Source: Burkholderiaceae bacterium (GTDB taxonomy: Bacteria > Pseudomonadota > Gammaproteobacteria > Burkholderiales > Burkholderiaceae). Taken from it: a stretch of 16,990 nt of DNA. The DNA is taken from assembly GCA_947470165.1 (NCBI GenBank), contig CANISN010000013.1, forward strand, positions 1 through 16,990, in the 5' to 3' direction. A program made the translations under genes and the position numbers. The notes below the pieces were generated by a model. The model saw nothing but the letters and a program-made list of their open reading frames with translations, made no database searches and was not told the DNA's origin. Below are positions 1-7,469 of this stretch, piece by piece. How positions within the stretch are numbered: the first letter of the stretch is position 1; each line of letters opens with the position of its first letter.

Positions 1-30
1 AACATGAAAGAAAACAATACTCAATAGACA

Positions 31-56
31 AACCTCGGCTATCTCTAGCCGGGGTT
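31..56 (-). terminator. hairpin after the 62-codon ORF, possible terminator
   Basis: An inverted repeat with 11-base arms and a four-base loop lies just past the stop of the small minus-strand ORF. Read on the minus strand the stem has one A-C mismatch and is followed by TGTCTATTG, which is only moderately T-rich. Read on the plus strand the mismatch becomes a G-U pair but no T tract follows. Its position suggests it ends the riboswitch transcript. The weak T tract keeps confidence modest. Confidence 0.45.
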
Positions 57-65
57 AGTAATTGG

Positions 66-254
66 CTATAAAGCTGGAGTAAATGGCTTTGAAGACTTAC
101 AGAAATCGACTATTACCTCTGAGAAGCCAAGGTAGCGAGCGTTCATTTTTCTAAAGCCCTCTAATTCAGCAATCACCGGTGAAACTTCATTTTTGTAGGA
201 AGCATCCTCATATCCAGGATGAAACGGGGCTTCTTGAACTAGTTTATTGCTCAT
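66..254 (-). CDS. 62-aa unknown protein downstream of a glycine riboswitch
   Basis: This short ORF begins MSNKLVQEAPFHPGYED and ends FTPAL. I do not recognise the family. It is hydrophilic with mixed charge, has no signal peptide, no membrane segment and a single cysteine. It looks like a genuine small soluble protein: an AAGGA Shine-Dalgarno sequence sits about eight bases before the ATG, and the reading frame fills the space between riboswitch and hairpin. It is the only sizeable ORF on the transcript that begins with the tandem glycine aptamers at 370-566, so its expression is probably glycine-controlled. It could be a complete small protein or the surviving piece of a larger gene. It does not resemble GcvT, GcvH, a sodium:alanine symporter or malate synthase, which are the usual glycine-riboswitch targets. 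Confidence 0.6.
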   Translation of the reverse strand: MSNKLVQEAPFHPGYEDASYKNEVSPVIAELEGFRKMNARYLGFSEVIVDFCKSSKPFTPAL

Positions 255-317
255 GATTTGTATCCTTATTCAATAAATGAAAAATTGATCAATTAATCTA
301 AATAGCCAAAAACTGAA

Positions 318-338
318 TTAGGTCGGAAGAGTGTGCAT
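318..338 (-). CDS. six-codon micro-ORF (MHTLPT) with strong Shine-Dalgarno
   Basis: An AGGAG sequence (plus positions 346-350) stands seven bases before an ATG that opens a frame of only six codons, MHTLPT, ending in TAA. It lies between the second glycine aptamer and the 62-codon ORF. This is a better ribosome-binding site than the one used by the 62-codon ORF. It may be a leader peptide, or the original translation start of a gene that has since been deleted or frameshifted. Translation is inferred only. Confidence 0.35.
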   Translation of the reverse strand: MHTLPT

Positions 339-355
339 ACGAAATCTCCTAAAGT

Positions 356-371
356 GCCATAGCAATATGGC
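356..371 (-). promoter_or_regulatory. hairpin between glycine aptamer II and the micro-ORF Shine-Dalgarno
   Basis: GCCATA and TATGGC form a perfect six-base-pair stem with a four-base loop, immediately after the aptamer II closing helix and just before the AGGAG. No T tract follows, so it is not an intrinsic terminator. It is more likely part of an expression platform acting on translation. Alternative pairing of the flanking GGGAGCGGC region with aptamer II is possible but not tested. Confidence 0.4.
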
Positions 372-566
372 TGCCGCTCCCCCTGTCCCTGATACCTGAG
401 AGATTCACACTACAGCGTGGCTGAGTGCTTGCTCCTTCGGTGCACCATAAAGATGGTGACTCTCCAGACGGCTATTTAGGATAAGCAGTACCTTCCTGAC
501 GGATACCTGAGCGTTCATGGGAGTTTGCGCCTTCGGTGGAGGTAAAAACCTCACTCTCCTGCTTGT
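370..566 (-). ncRNA. tandem glycine riboswitch (two aptamers)
   Basis: Two consecutive glycine aptamers are readable on the minus strand. Aptamer I spans about 564-483 and is closed by AAGCAG/CTGCTT. Aptamer II spans about 473-373. Both contain the conserved GGAGAGT entry, a CACCGAAGG core block and the CAGGTATC block near the 3' end, and a short linker joins them. This is the classic cooperative two-aptamer architecture. Known members switch on glycine cleavage or glycine/alanine export genes when glycine is abundant. Here the downstream ORFs are a six-codon micro-ORF and an unrecognised 62-codon ORF. No terminator hairpin with a T tract is seen, so translational control looks likelier than attenuation. 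Confidence 0.93.
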
Positions 567-570
567 GAAA

Positions 571-600
571 AGTATATCTTTAAAACCAAAGTAGGATCAA
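571..600 (-). promoter_or_regulatory. sigma70-like promoter of the riboswitch transcript
   Basis: On the minus strand a TTGATC -35 element (595-600) and a TATACT -10 element (571-576) are separated by 18 bases. The predicted start, about seven bases further on, falls at the first base pairs of aptamer I. That is where a riboswitch transcript should begin, which supports the call. Confidence 0.65.
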
Positions 601-761
601 GGATTTAATTAATGTAGCTGATGCTTAGATAAATTTACCCTTATGAATGGGTTTTTCTAAGTGAAATACTGAGGGCTTTAGGCGAGCAAGCTACTTAAAA
701 ACTGTGCAATGACTGTGTTATGGACTTTTACACCCCTGTTGATGCAATAAGTCATTGTTTT

Positions 762-807
762 GCTTGAAGTTTTTAGTCTGCCCAGCACGATTCTAACGTG
801 CAACTTA
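762..807 (-). repeat. left copy of tRNA-3'-end-like repeat
   Basis: This 46-bp segment matches 14961-15006 at 38 of 46 positions in the same orientation, with a 16-bp identical core (CTGCCCAGCACGATTC on the plus strand). Read on the minus strand it resembles the 3' part of a tRNA: a perfect five-pair T stem (GCACG/CGTGC) around a seven-base loop TTAGAAT, then TGGGCAG and a degenerate CCA position (ACTA). The sequence upstream on the minus strand (808-830) vaguely continues like an anticodon arm, but no 5' acceptor half is present. It is therefore a remnant, not a working tRNA gene. Confidence 0.6.
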
Positions 808-969
808 CGCCATAGAAGACTTCGTGAATGCTAAAAAATATATATATATTTCAATAGCTTAAAGCATAAAAACAGGCTTGTGTAATGATTTGTGCGAGAG
901 GTTGAGGCTTTCTTGAACCCATTCTTTGCATCCTGCTTGGCTGCACGCCTAACTTTTTTATAGAAGCAA

Positions 970-993
970 AATACCGCCAGCATAACGCCGGTA
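970..993 (-). terminator. weak hairpin after livF, possible operon terminator
   Basis: On the minus strand CCGGC and GCTGG pair (one G-U) around a five-base loop, about 15 bases after the livF stop. The sequence then runs CGGTATTTTGC. The short stem and interrupted T run make this a weak candidate for the end of the ten-gene operon. Confidence 0.3.
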
Positions 994-1005
994 AACCCTT
1001 ATTAA

Positions 1006-1725
1006 CTAGACTCCTAAGTATGCTTCCCGTACCCTTGGCTCTTCTGATAAATATGCAGTAGAGCCTGATAATGTGACTTTACCTGTTTCGATCACTACTC
1101 CATAAGATGCCAAATCAAAAGCCGTCATTACATCTTGCTCAACCAATAGAATTGATAATCCCTGTTGATTAATTGCAATCAGTGAATCTGTTAATTTTTC
1201 AACCGCCCTTGGTGCCAATCCCAAAGACAGTTCATCAATTAATAAAAGCTTTGGTCTAGCCATCAATCCCCTACCGATGGCACACATTTGCTGTTCACCC
1301 CCTGACATGGTTGTCGCATCTTGGGATGAGCGTTCTGCAAGAATGGGAAACAGGGAGTAGATCCATTCTAGATCTTGGTTAATTTCAGATCTGGAATCTT
1401 TTCTCAAATAAGCTCCCAGCAAAAGATTGTCTCTTACCGACAGCCCCTTAAATAGTCGACGGGCCTCTGGCACATGAGCAATTCCAGCATTGAGAATATT
1501 TTTTGCCGACAACCCTGAAATTGAACTTCCATTAAAAATAAATTCGCCACCCCATGTTGGAATAAGACCAGATAACGCTCTCAATAAAGTTGTTTTACCG
1601 GCGCCATTGGATCCGACAATACATGAAATAGCACCCTTTTCAATTGAAAAATTCACATCCCAAAGTACCTGGACCTCACCATATCCAGTTTTAATATTTT
1701 TTACTTGCAATAAAGTATTAGACAT
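1006..1725 (-). CDS. livF: LivF-type ABC transporter ATPase
   Basis: This is one of the two ATPases of a HAAT (branched-chain amino acid/amide type) importer, acting on the cytoplasmic face of the membrane. The product is about 239 residues, the usual LivF length. It shows a Walker A motif GSNGAGKTT near residue 37, a canonical signature MSGGEQQ, Walker B LLLIDE, and the LVEQD switch region. I chose the ATG at 1725 over an upstream in-frame ATG at 1743. The 1725 start has GGGAG nine bases before it and overlaps the livG stop by 8 bp, whereas 1743 has no Shine-Dalgarno. It is the last gene of the operon. The neighbouring hydroxylase and hydrolases suggest a catabolic substrate and not leucine, but that is inference. 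Confidence 0.92.
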   Translation of the reverse strand: MSNTLLQVKNIKTGYGEVQVLWDVNFSIEKGAISCIVGSNGAGKTTLLRALSGLIPTWGGEFIFNGSSISGLSAKNILNAGIAHVPEARRLFKGLSVRDNLLLGAYLRKDSRSEINQDLEWIYSLFPILAERSSQDATTMSGGEQQMCAIGRGLMARPKLLLIDELSLGLAPRAVEKLTDSLIAINQQGLSILLVEQDVMTAFDLASYGVVIETGKVTLSGSTAYLSEEPRVREAYLGV

Positions 1726-2491
1726 TAGACGAGGCTCCCGCATCCATTTTTTGTAGTTTAGAAGCGAATTTATGTCCTAGATAGGCCTCTACTACTTTTG
1801 CATCTTTAGCAACCTCTCTTGGTACACCTTCTGCAATCAACTCTCCATGATGCAGGACCAGTACCTTATGACATAGTGAAAATACCACCTTCATAAGATG
1901 CTCTACTATGAGAATAGTGACACCACTTGCAGCTATTGAATTCATTAATTCAAGCGCTTTATCAATTTCACCTGTATTTAAACCTGCGTTTACCTCGTCC
2001 AACATGAGAACTCTAGGATTCATCGCAAGTGACTTTGCTAGCTCTAATTTTTTTCTAGAGGGCAAGGTTAGCGTAGAAGCTAAACGCTGCGCTTCATGTG
2101 CAAGACCCACAAATTCTAAGTGGCCCAATGCAATCCTTTCAGCATCCAATTTATTTACTGCACCACCAGAAAATAAGGCTCCTGCGGTAACATTCTCCAA
2201 AACAGTCATGGCGGGGAAAGGTTGAACAATCTGAAAAGTGCGAGCTAAGCCAGATCGGGCACATTGCCATGGTTTTTGGGTGGTTATATCCCTACCTTCA
2301 AAGAAAATATTACCGCTGCTTGCTGGATGAACGCCAGTAATTACATTAATAAGCGTTGTTTTACCGGCTCCGTTTGGACCAATCAGTCCGACAATCTCAC
2401 CTTTATTCCCCTCAGCACCGATAGAAAATGAAACATTGTTAACGGCAGCAATGCCTCCAAAATTTTTAGTTAAATTTCGAACCTCAAGCAC
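1718..2491 (-). CDS. livG: LivG-type ABC transporter ATPase
   Basis: This is the second ATPase of the importer. Walker A (GPNGAGKTT) and Walker B (VLMLDE followed by VNAGLN) are intact. The signature loop reads LTLPSRKKLELAK in place of LSGGQ, a divergent form I recall from many LivG proteins, so it need not mean loss of function. A longer frame begins at an ATG at 2515. I prefer the GTG at 2491 because it starts the conserved VLEVRNLTKNFGG, is preceded by a G-rich ribosome-binding site, and overlaps the livM stop by exactly 8 bp, the same spacing as the other liv junctions. The product is about 257 residues. The C-terminal DAKVVEAYLG is typical of the family. Confidence 0.9.
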   Translation of the reverse strand: MLEVRNLTKNFGGIAAVNNVSFSIGAEGNKGEIVGLIGPNGAGKTTLINVITGVHPASSGNIFFEGRDITTQKPWQCARSGLARTFQIVQPFPAMTVLENVTAGALFSGGAVNKLDAERIALGHLEFVGLAHEAQRLASTLTLPSRKKLELAKSLAMNPRVLMLDEVNAGLNTGEIDKALELMNSIAASGVTILIVEHLMKVVFSLCHKVLVLHHGELIAEGVPREVAKDAKVVEAYLGHKFASKLQKMDAGASSNV

Positions 2492-3425
2492 CTTTAACCC
2501 CCCGAATTTTTGCAAGCAATTTTCGATAATCTATTTTCAAAATTCCACCTGGTAAAAAGAATATAAGAAATACAATAATCAAACCTAATATTGCTTGATT
2601 GGCTTCTAAAAAATGAGCCCAAACAGATTCCTCAAGAATGACAAATACAAGCGCACCAAGTACTGGGCCAAAAACCGTCCCTTCGCCTCCTAGTAAAACC
2701 ATCACTGGTACTTTAAGAGTGGTGAGAATAGAAAATGCATCTACTGGGGCAATGTATCCAATCCAGGATGCATAAATCGCCCCGGTGGTTCCGCAAAACA
2801 CTGCTGATAGAGAGAAAGCTGCGATCTTATAAATAGTTACATTAATACCAACCATATCAGCCGCATCTTCGTTTTGCTTAATGGCTTTGAGCCCAAAGCC
2901 AAATTTGCTTCTATCAACCCAAAGTGTTGTAAGAAATGCCAAAAGCATTACACATAGCATTGCATATAAAAAAACGCGTCCAGCGAAGTCTGGTCCACCT
3001 TCCATAATTTTTACATTAAGTCCATCGCCCCCACCAGTAAAGCTGGACCAAGATGATGTAATTAACCTCAGTACCTCCACGACAGCAATTGATCCAACAG
3101 CAAAGTAATGCCCCTTCACTCGCAAAATTGCGAAGCCTAGAAAGGCTGCAAAAATGATCGTAATAATGGATGAAAATACCCAGGCAGTAACTAAATTAAT
3201 CCCTGCATTTTGTAAAATTGCTCCGGCATAAGATCCCAAACCTATAAAAGCAGCAGTTGCAAACGAAGGATAGCCAGTAAATCCACCAATAAAATTCCAA
3301 GATAAAGCCAATGCTGAATACATTGCTATAAAAGTTGCTAATTTTACAAAGTAGTTATCAGCAATAAAGGGCATTGCAGCAAGCGTAATAAAGACAAGCA
3401 GAAAAGCAGTGATGGATTTATTCAT
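2484..3425 (-). CDS. livM: LivM-type ABC transporter permease
   Basis: This 313-residue, very hydrophobic inner-membrane protein is a HAAT family permease of the LivM type. Family features visible are the N-terminal segment ALALSWNFIGGFTGYPSFATAAFIGLGSYAGA, given here only as the region near residues 39-70, the RVKGHYFAVGSIAV block, the cytoplasmic coupling region KAIKQNEDAADMVGIN (about residues 180-195), and the late LGGEGTVFGPVLGA motif. About eight to ten membrane segments are apparent. The ATG overlaps the end of livH by 8 bp, so translation is probably coupled. It would pair with LivH to form the channel. Confidence 0.92.
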   Translation of the reverse strand: MNKSITAFLLVFITLAAMPFIADNYFVKLATFIAMYSALALSWNFIGGFTGYPSFATAAFIGLGSYAGAILQNAGINLVTAWVFSSIITIIFAAFLGFAILRVKGHYFAVGSIAVVEVLRLITSSWSSFTGGGDGLNVKIMEGGPDFAGRVFLYAMLCVMLLAFLTTLWVDRSKFGFGLKAIKQNEDAADMVGINVTIYKIAAFSLSAVFCGTTGAIYASWIGYIAPVDAFSILTTLKVPVMVLLGGEGTVFGPVLGALVFVILEESVWAHFLEANQAILGLIIVFLIFFLPGGILKIDYRKLLAKIRGVKGA

Positions 3426-4272
3426 AACCTTTAACCCCCAATAACCCAGTGGGCCTCACCATTAATAAGATCAACATCAAAATAAAACCAATGGTGATAG
3501 CATTTTGTGGGCCAAACCAATGACTACCAAATGATTCAATGAGACCTAAAGCAAGCCCGCCAATCAATGCGCCTGGAACGCTACCTAGACCACCAATTAC
3601 ACAAATTACGAACGCCTTACCTAGCAAGAGGCCTGAAATATTAGTGGTAACTGGGAATGCAACTGCAAATAGAACACCACATGCCCCAGCCATAGCTGCT
3701 CCTAAACCGAACGTAATGGCATATATTTGTGGGATTTGGATGCCCATTAACGATGCGGCATCTCTATCCATTCTGACAGCCACAATAGCGCGACCAACTT
3801 TAGAGGTTCGTAGTAAAAGATATAAGACAAAAGTTAATATAAAGGCAAGTGCCATAGCAACTAAACGATCTATTGGCAAAACAATGTCGGCAATCGTAAA
3901 GCTACCCCAATTTAATGAAATCCTTCGAGGTGTTGCCTCAAAAAATGAATTCATAAAATTGTACAAAATCATATCCAAGCCAAAAGTTAGGGTAAGCGTC
4001 GTTAATACAGGCCTCTTAACAACGCGATTTATCACTAAATATTGAAGCAGATAGCCAAAGATGAATAGGGCAATTATTACTGGTAGCAAAAGCACTATCG
4101 GTGATAACTTAGTTCCGTACCAAATAAAATAAGTTACATAGCCAGCAAAAATAATGAGGGATCCATGCATCATATTGATGATGTTCAGGACCCCCCATAC
4201 TAGAGAGAAGCCTACTGCAATACAGGCATAAAGACCGCCTAACATGAGGCCATTAGCAAGAGCTTGAAGCAT
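3418..4272 (-). CDS. livH: LivH-type ABC transporter permease
   Basis: This 284-residue inner-membrane permease is the LivH partner of the importer. It starts MLQALANGLMLGGLYACIAV, continues with the characteristic GVLNIINMMHGSLIIFAGY region, and has the coupling block VRMDRDAASLMGIQ and the late VIGGLGSVPGALIGG motif. The gap of 77 bp to the binding-protein gene upstream is the largest inside the operon. It contains no convincing terminator, and the ribosome-binding site before this ATG is weak. The 3' end overlaps livM by 8 bp. Confidence 0.92.
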   Translation of the reverse strand: MLQALANGLMLGGLYACIAVGFSLVWGVLNIINMMHGSLIIFAGYVTYFIWYGTKLSPIVLLLPVIIALFIFGYLLQYLVINRVVKRPVLTTLTLTFGLDMILYNFMNSFFEATPRRISLNWGSFTIADIVLPIDRLVAMALAFILTFVLYLLLRTSKVGRAIVAVRMDRDAASLMGIQIPQIYAITFGLGAAMAGACGVLFAVAFPVTTNISGLLLGKAFVICVIGGLGSVPGALIGGLALGLIESFGSHWFGPQNAITIGFILMLILLMVRPTGLLGVKGYE

Positions 4273-4349
4273 TGATTTTCTAAGCCGAAGCCTACCCTTT
4301 GTTTATGTTGAAATAATTCAAAGTCTTAATGCCTAACCAAATAATTAAA

Positions 4350-5540
4350 TTACTTAACAAGCTGCAAATTAGCTTGTTTGATTGCATCAGGATACAAAAC
4401 AACTACTTTGCCTTTTTGCACTTGAATAATAGGAAGCTCTCTACTCTGATTCATACCATTTGATCCAAATTTAATTGGTCCATAAAAAGTAATCGCATCG
4501 AGAGATGCCAGCTGTTCACGCACTTTATCCTTATCTAAAGAGCCCGCTTTTTCTATTGCCATCTGCAATGCAATTAAAGCAGCAGCAGATGAGGCATGGA
4601 CATAATCAGGGTCTGATTTATTTGCCGCTACAAACTCTTTATAGAAATCGGTAGTTGAACCAAATACATCCTTAGACTTATAGGTTAAAGAATGATGCCA
4701 CCATGTAGCACTTGAAATACCCTCTGCCAAAGGACCTAATGCATCAGTAAATTCTTTATAGGCTGGTCCAGTAATCATAGTAATGATCGGAGCATTTACT
4801 CCTAGATCACTCATTTGCTTACGAGCAAGAACCAAATCTTGCGTATATCCAGAAACATAAATCCAGTCTGGTTTTGCAGCCTTAATTTTAGATAAGGAAG
4901 CAGCATGATCCAGCGTCCCTACAGGGTATAACTCATTAAATACAATTTCAAGCCCTGCTTTTTCTGCATAAATCTTCATTTCTGCTGCCATTGCTTTAGG
5001 AAAAACATCTTCCCTGCCAAGGATAGCTATCTTTTTTGTTTGTGGATATTGTTTAGTAAACAAGGTGACCATATTTGAGACAATGCCACTGTTGGCAGCT
5101 AATGTTCCAAAAAGATTTTTATACCCTTGATTAAAAACTGATTCGCTTGATGCAACAGGAGCAACAACAGGAATACCATAACGCTCAGCTACGCCAGCAA
5201 CCACTTTTGTATGGCCAGAGCCAAACGGAGAAGTCAGAAAAGAAACCTTATCTTGAGTAATTAGCTTTTCAGCAAGCGATTGGGCTCTTTTTTCATCGGT
5301 TTGATAGTCATAAGTGATCAATTCAACCTTCATTTTTTTATTACCTACTTGAATACCACCGGCAGCATTCACTTTTTTTAACCACATATCGTAAGCAATT
5401 TGTTGCTTTTTACCCTCATCTGCCAAGCCACCAGTTAATGCTAGTGGAGCGCCAATCTTAATTGTCTCCTGCGCATAAATTACATTGGTAGCAAATAAAA
5501 TTCCAACAATACTGAATATTTTTAAAAATAATTTACTCAT
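4350..5540 (-). CDS. periplasmic substrate-binding protein, HAAT/Liv type
   Basis: This is the solute receptor of the importer, a type I periplasmic binding protein (Peripla_BP_6 family, LivJ/LivK-like) of about 396 residues. A signal peptide covers about residues 1-23 (basic start, hydrophobic core, probable cleavage in VIYA-QETIK). The mature N-terminus KIGAPLALTGGLADEGKKQ is typical. I chose the second of two near-adjacent ATGs (5540, not 5546). The GGAG abuts the first ATG but stands six bases from the second. It lies 33 bp after the CoxG-like gene, and co-transcription with a Mo-hydroxylase and an amidohydrolase suggests its ligand is their substrate. The ligand itself cannot be read from the sequence. 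Confidence 0.9.
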   Translation of the reverse strand: MSKLFLKIFSIVGILFATNVIYAQETIKIGAPLALTGGLADEGKKQQIAYDMWLKKVNAAGGIQVGNKKMKVELITYDYQTDEKRAQSLAEKLITQDKVSFLTSPFGSGHTKVVAGVAERYGIPVVAPVASSESVFNQGYKNLFGTLAANSGIVSNMVTLFTKQYPQTKKIAILGREDVFPKAMAAEMKIYAEKAGLEIVFNELYPVGTLDHAASLSKIKAAKPDWIYVSGYTQDLVLARKQMSDLGVNAPIITMITGPAYKEFTDALGPLAEGISSATWWHHSLTYKSKDVFGSTTDFYKEFVAANKSDPDYVHASSAAALIALQMAIEKAGSLDKDKVREQLASLDAITFYGPIKFGSNGMNQSRELPIIQVQKGKVVVLYPDAIKQANLQLVK

Positions 5541-5573
5541 TGCCATCTCCGGTTAATGTTTAAAGAAATTGCG

Positions 5574-6179
5574 CTACCTACTACCAAGGTGAAATAATGC
5601 TTTGAACTTCCGTAATAAAACTCGCCAAATCAAACTACCAACATTTAATGTATTTACATCAAACTCTTGATGTGATGACTCATCTTTATTAATTGATGAA
5701 TTATTAGCATCATGCAAATGCCCTATATTGCCTTGTAAATTATTTGCAAATTCTCTCGTTAAGGTGGCTGCAAGTTCCTGAACAATAGCCCCCCTAGAAA
5801 ACTGTGCCAAAGGGCCGGTTAGGCTGTAATCAACAATAACAGTGATCTCCGTTTTCAATCTATCCGTGGAGGGGCTTAAAAGAAATTTAGCCTCACCACG
5901 GACTCTAGATCCACTTTTGCGATCCACTCCAGAACCAGAAAATACTCCAGATTTTTGAGGATCGTCATATCTTACCTCTCCAGAACCAAGAAATGAGCCC
6001 ACAATTGGGCCTAGCTTCACAGAAAATAGGATGTCTAATGTAGAGCCAGCATCCGTAACACTCGGATCGGACTGCAAACTTGCTCCTGGCATACAAGAAA
6101 CCAACATGGGTATATTTTTAAATGCCTCCCATGAAGCTGAAATCTCATAAGGCATTTCAAACGATTCTTTAATGATCAT
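5574..6179 (-). CDS. coxG: CoxG-like SRPBCC protein with C-terminal membrane anchor
   Basis: This 201-residue protein belongs to the CoxG (carbon monoxide dehydrogenase subunit G) branch of the SRPBCC fold. Family features are IIKESFEMPYEISASWEAF at the N-terminus, SCMPGA at about residue 28, the GEVRYDD and SGSRVRG strands, and the C-terminal helix of the domain. A C-terminal hydrophobic and basic segment, about residues 181-199 (SLIWRVLLRKFKALF), would tie the protein to the membrane. Known CoxG proteins recruit the Mo-hydroxylase to the membrane. An in-frame ATG exists at 6329, but the 6179 start fits the family, has AAGG six bases upstream, and overlaps the iron-sulfur subunit gene by 11 bp. 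Confidence 0.88.
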   Translation of the reverse strand: MIIKESFEMPYEISASWEAFKNIPMLVSCMPGASLQSDPSVTDAGSTLDILFSVKLGPIVGSFLGSGEVRYDDPQKSGVFSGSGVDRKSGSRVRGEAKFLLSPSTDRLKTEITVIVDYSLTGPLAQFSRGAIVQELAATLTREFANNLQGNIGHLHDANNSSINKDESSHQEFDVNTLNVGSLIWRVLLRKFKALFHLGSR

Positions 6180-6666
6180 TTTTAACCTTATTTGCACGCA
6201 GACGAAGGACTGACTGGATCGCCTGAACAATGCCTTGATATCCAGTACAGCGGCATAAATTTCCAGATAACTCATTACGAATGCGCGCTTCATCATCTGG
6301 ACTAGTGAGCTCTGGAAGTCGTAAGACAATATCTCGAGCAGTAATTAACATGCCTGGGGTGCAGAATCCACATTGCAGGGCATGTTCTTTACTAAATGCA
6401 TCACGCAACTGCATCATGACTTCATCATGGCCAAAATCTTCAATTGTTCTAATTTCATAGCCTGCACACGAAGCGGTAAACTGAATACAAGTCCTGGCAG
6501 GTGCACCATTAATTTCGACGGTACAGGCCCCACACACCCCATGTTCACAGCCTAAATGAGTACCAGTAAGGTTTAATGTTTCTCTCAGGAAATCACCTAA
6601 ATGGGTGCGTGACTCCCCTTCAAAACAAACTAACTTACCATTTACCTGAAGATCTATCTTAGTCAT
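6169..6666 (-). CDS. 2Fe-2S subunit of a molybdenum hydroxylase
   Basis: This 165-residue protein is the small electron-transfer subunit of a xanthine dehydrogenase-family hydroxylase (CoxS/XdhC-like). The N-terminal plant-type ferredoxin domain has C40, C45, C48 and C60 (CEHGVCGAC then C). The C-terminal helical domain carries the second cluster with C99, C102, C138 and C140 (CGFC and CRC). All eight ligands are present, so both clusters should form. It passes electrons from the molybdenum centre in the large subunit towards FAD in the medium subunit. The gene begins inside a 4-bp ATGA overlap with the FAD subunit gene and ends inside the CoxG-like gene. Confidence 0.95.
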   Translation of the reverse strand: MTKIDLQVNGKLVCFEGESRTHLGDFLRETLNLTGTHLGCEHGVCGACTVEINGAPARTCIQFTASCAGYEIRTIEDFGHDEVMMQLRDAFSKEHALQCGFCTPGMLITARDIVLRLPELTSPDDEARIRNELSGNLCRCTGYQGIVQAIQSVLRLRANKVKNDH

Positions 6667-7469
6667 AGCGTAGCCTGTGTTAGTGCACGTTCTAAGGCAG
6701 TTTTATGCATTTGATATTCATAATCATCGTTACATCCAGCCTCAATAAGTGCCTCATTCATTGCGTTAGTTTGCCCACTAATAACGGCATCAATATTTTT
6801 AATTAAAAAGGGGGTGCCAGCTGTAGCACCGATAATGGCGCGCTTTATACCTAATTCTGGATCAATTACCACTCCCCCTATAGCTTCGGCGAACTCACCA
6901 ACTTTTCTACAAAATTTAAAATAGGCAAATTTGGCTTGTCCTGATAGTTTTCTAATCTTTACTCCTAGAAGAATTTCATCCTCTTTTAGGCAGGTAGTAA
7001 AAGCTGCCTGCATAAAATCATTACTTGTGACTTCTCGCTTACCATTCGGACCTACTATCAAAAATTTTGCATCGAGAAGCTGCATTAAATTTACCCAATC
7101 AGAGGCAGGATCTGCATGAGCAAGGCTACCTCCAATGGTCCCAAAATTACGAACTGCACGATAGGCAATATTTGCGGCAACAGAAGCCATTAATCCTCTA
7201 CTTGGGTCTAATATTTTTTTATCTTCAATTTCCGCATGGGTAATTGCGGCGCCAATAAAAATACTGTCCCCCACGTCGGTGACTTCTCGTAAATCAGGCA
7301 AATTTCTTAAAGAAATTAAATTATCAGGTTGAGATAGGCGCAGATTTAACATTGGGCCTAAAGACTGACTACCTGCAATAAGCTTGTAATACATCCCACC
7401 CTCCCTAAAAGAGGCAAGGGCTTCTTCCAGGTTAACTGGAGTACTTAAAGTAAAAGGCGCAGATTTCAT
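6663..7469 (-). CDS. FAD-binding medium subunit of a molybdenum hydroxylase
   Basis: This 268-residue protein is the flavoprotein subunit (CoxM/XdhB-like). The two family FAD motifs are visible: AGSQSLGP at residues 32-39 (consensus AGGxSLxP) and TIGGSLAHADPASD at 111-124. The second half (about 160-265) matches the CO dehydrogenase flavoprotein C-terminal domain. It receives electrons from the iron-sulfur subunit and hands them to an external acceptor. Length is slightly short for the family (usually about 270-290) but all recognisable parts are present. It is joined to both neighbours by ATGA overlaps. Confidence 0.93.
   Translation of the reverse strand: MKSAPFTLSTPVNLEEALASFREGGMYYKLIAGSQSLGPMLNLRLSQPDNLISLRNLPDLREVTDVGDSIFIGAAITHAEIEDKKILDPSRGLMASVAANIAYRAVRNFGTIGGSLAHADPASDWVNLMQLLDAKFLIVGPNGKREVTSNDFMQAAFTTCLKEDEILLGVKIRKLSGQAKFAYFKFCRKVGEFAEAIGGVVIDPELGIKRAIIGATAGTPFLIKNIDAVISGQTNAMNEALIEAGCNDDYEYQMHKTALERALTQATL

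Larger units (their letters stand above)
608..1005. other. non-coding stretch, left flank of the catabolic genes
   Basis: I see no convincing ORF with a ribosome-binding site here. The stretch contains the tRNA-3'-end-like repeat at 762-807, an alternating TA tract at about 838-850, and a weak hairpin after livF at 970-993. The rest shows nothing recognisable. Confidence 0.6.

Noticed and set aside
762..840. Functional tRNA gene on the minus strand
   Set aside because: The T arm is good, but the 5' acceptor strand and a clean D arm are missing and the CCA position has changed to CTA.
838..850. Alternating TA tract as an origin or DNA-unwinding element
   Set aside because: It is a short TA run with no repeated protein-binding boxes around it, and is most simply AT-rich intergenic DNA.
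6180..6329. Longer N-terminus for the CoxG-like protein, starting at 6329
   Set aside because: This would overlap the iron-sulfur subunit gene by about 160 bp and adds sequence without family resemblance. The start at 6179 has a Shine-Dalgarno and fits CoxG.
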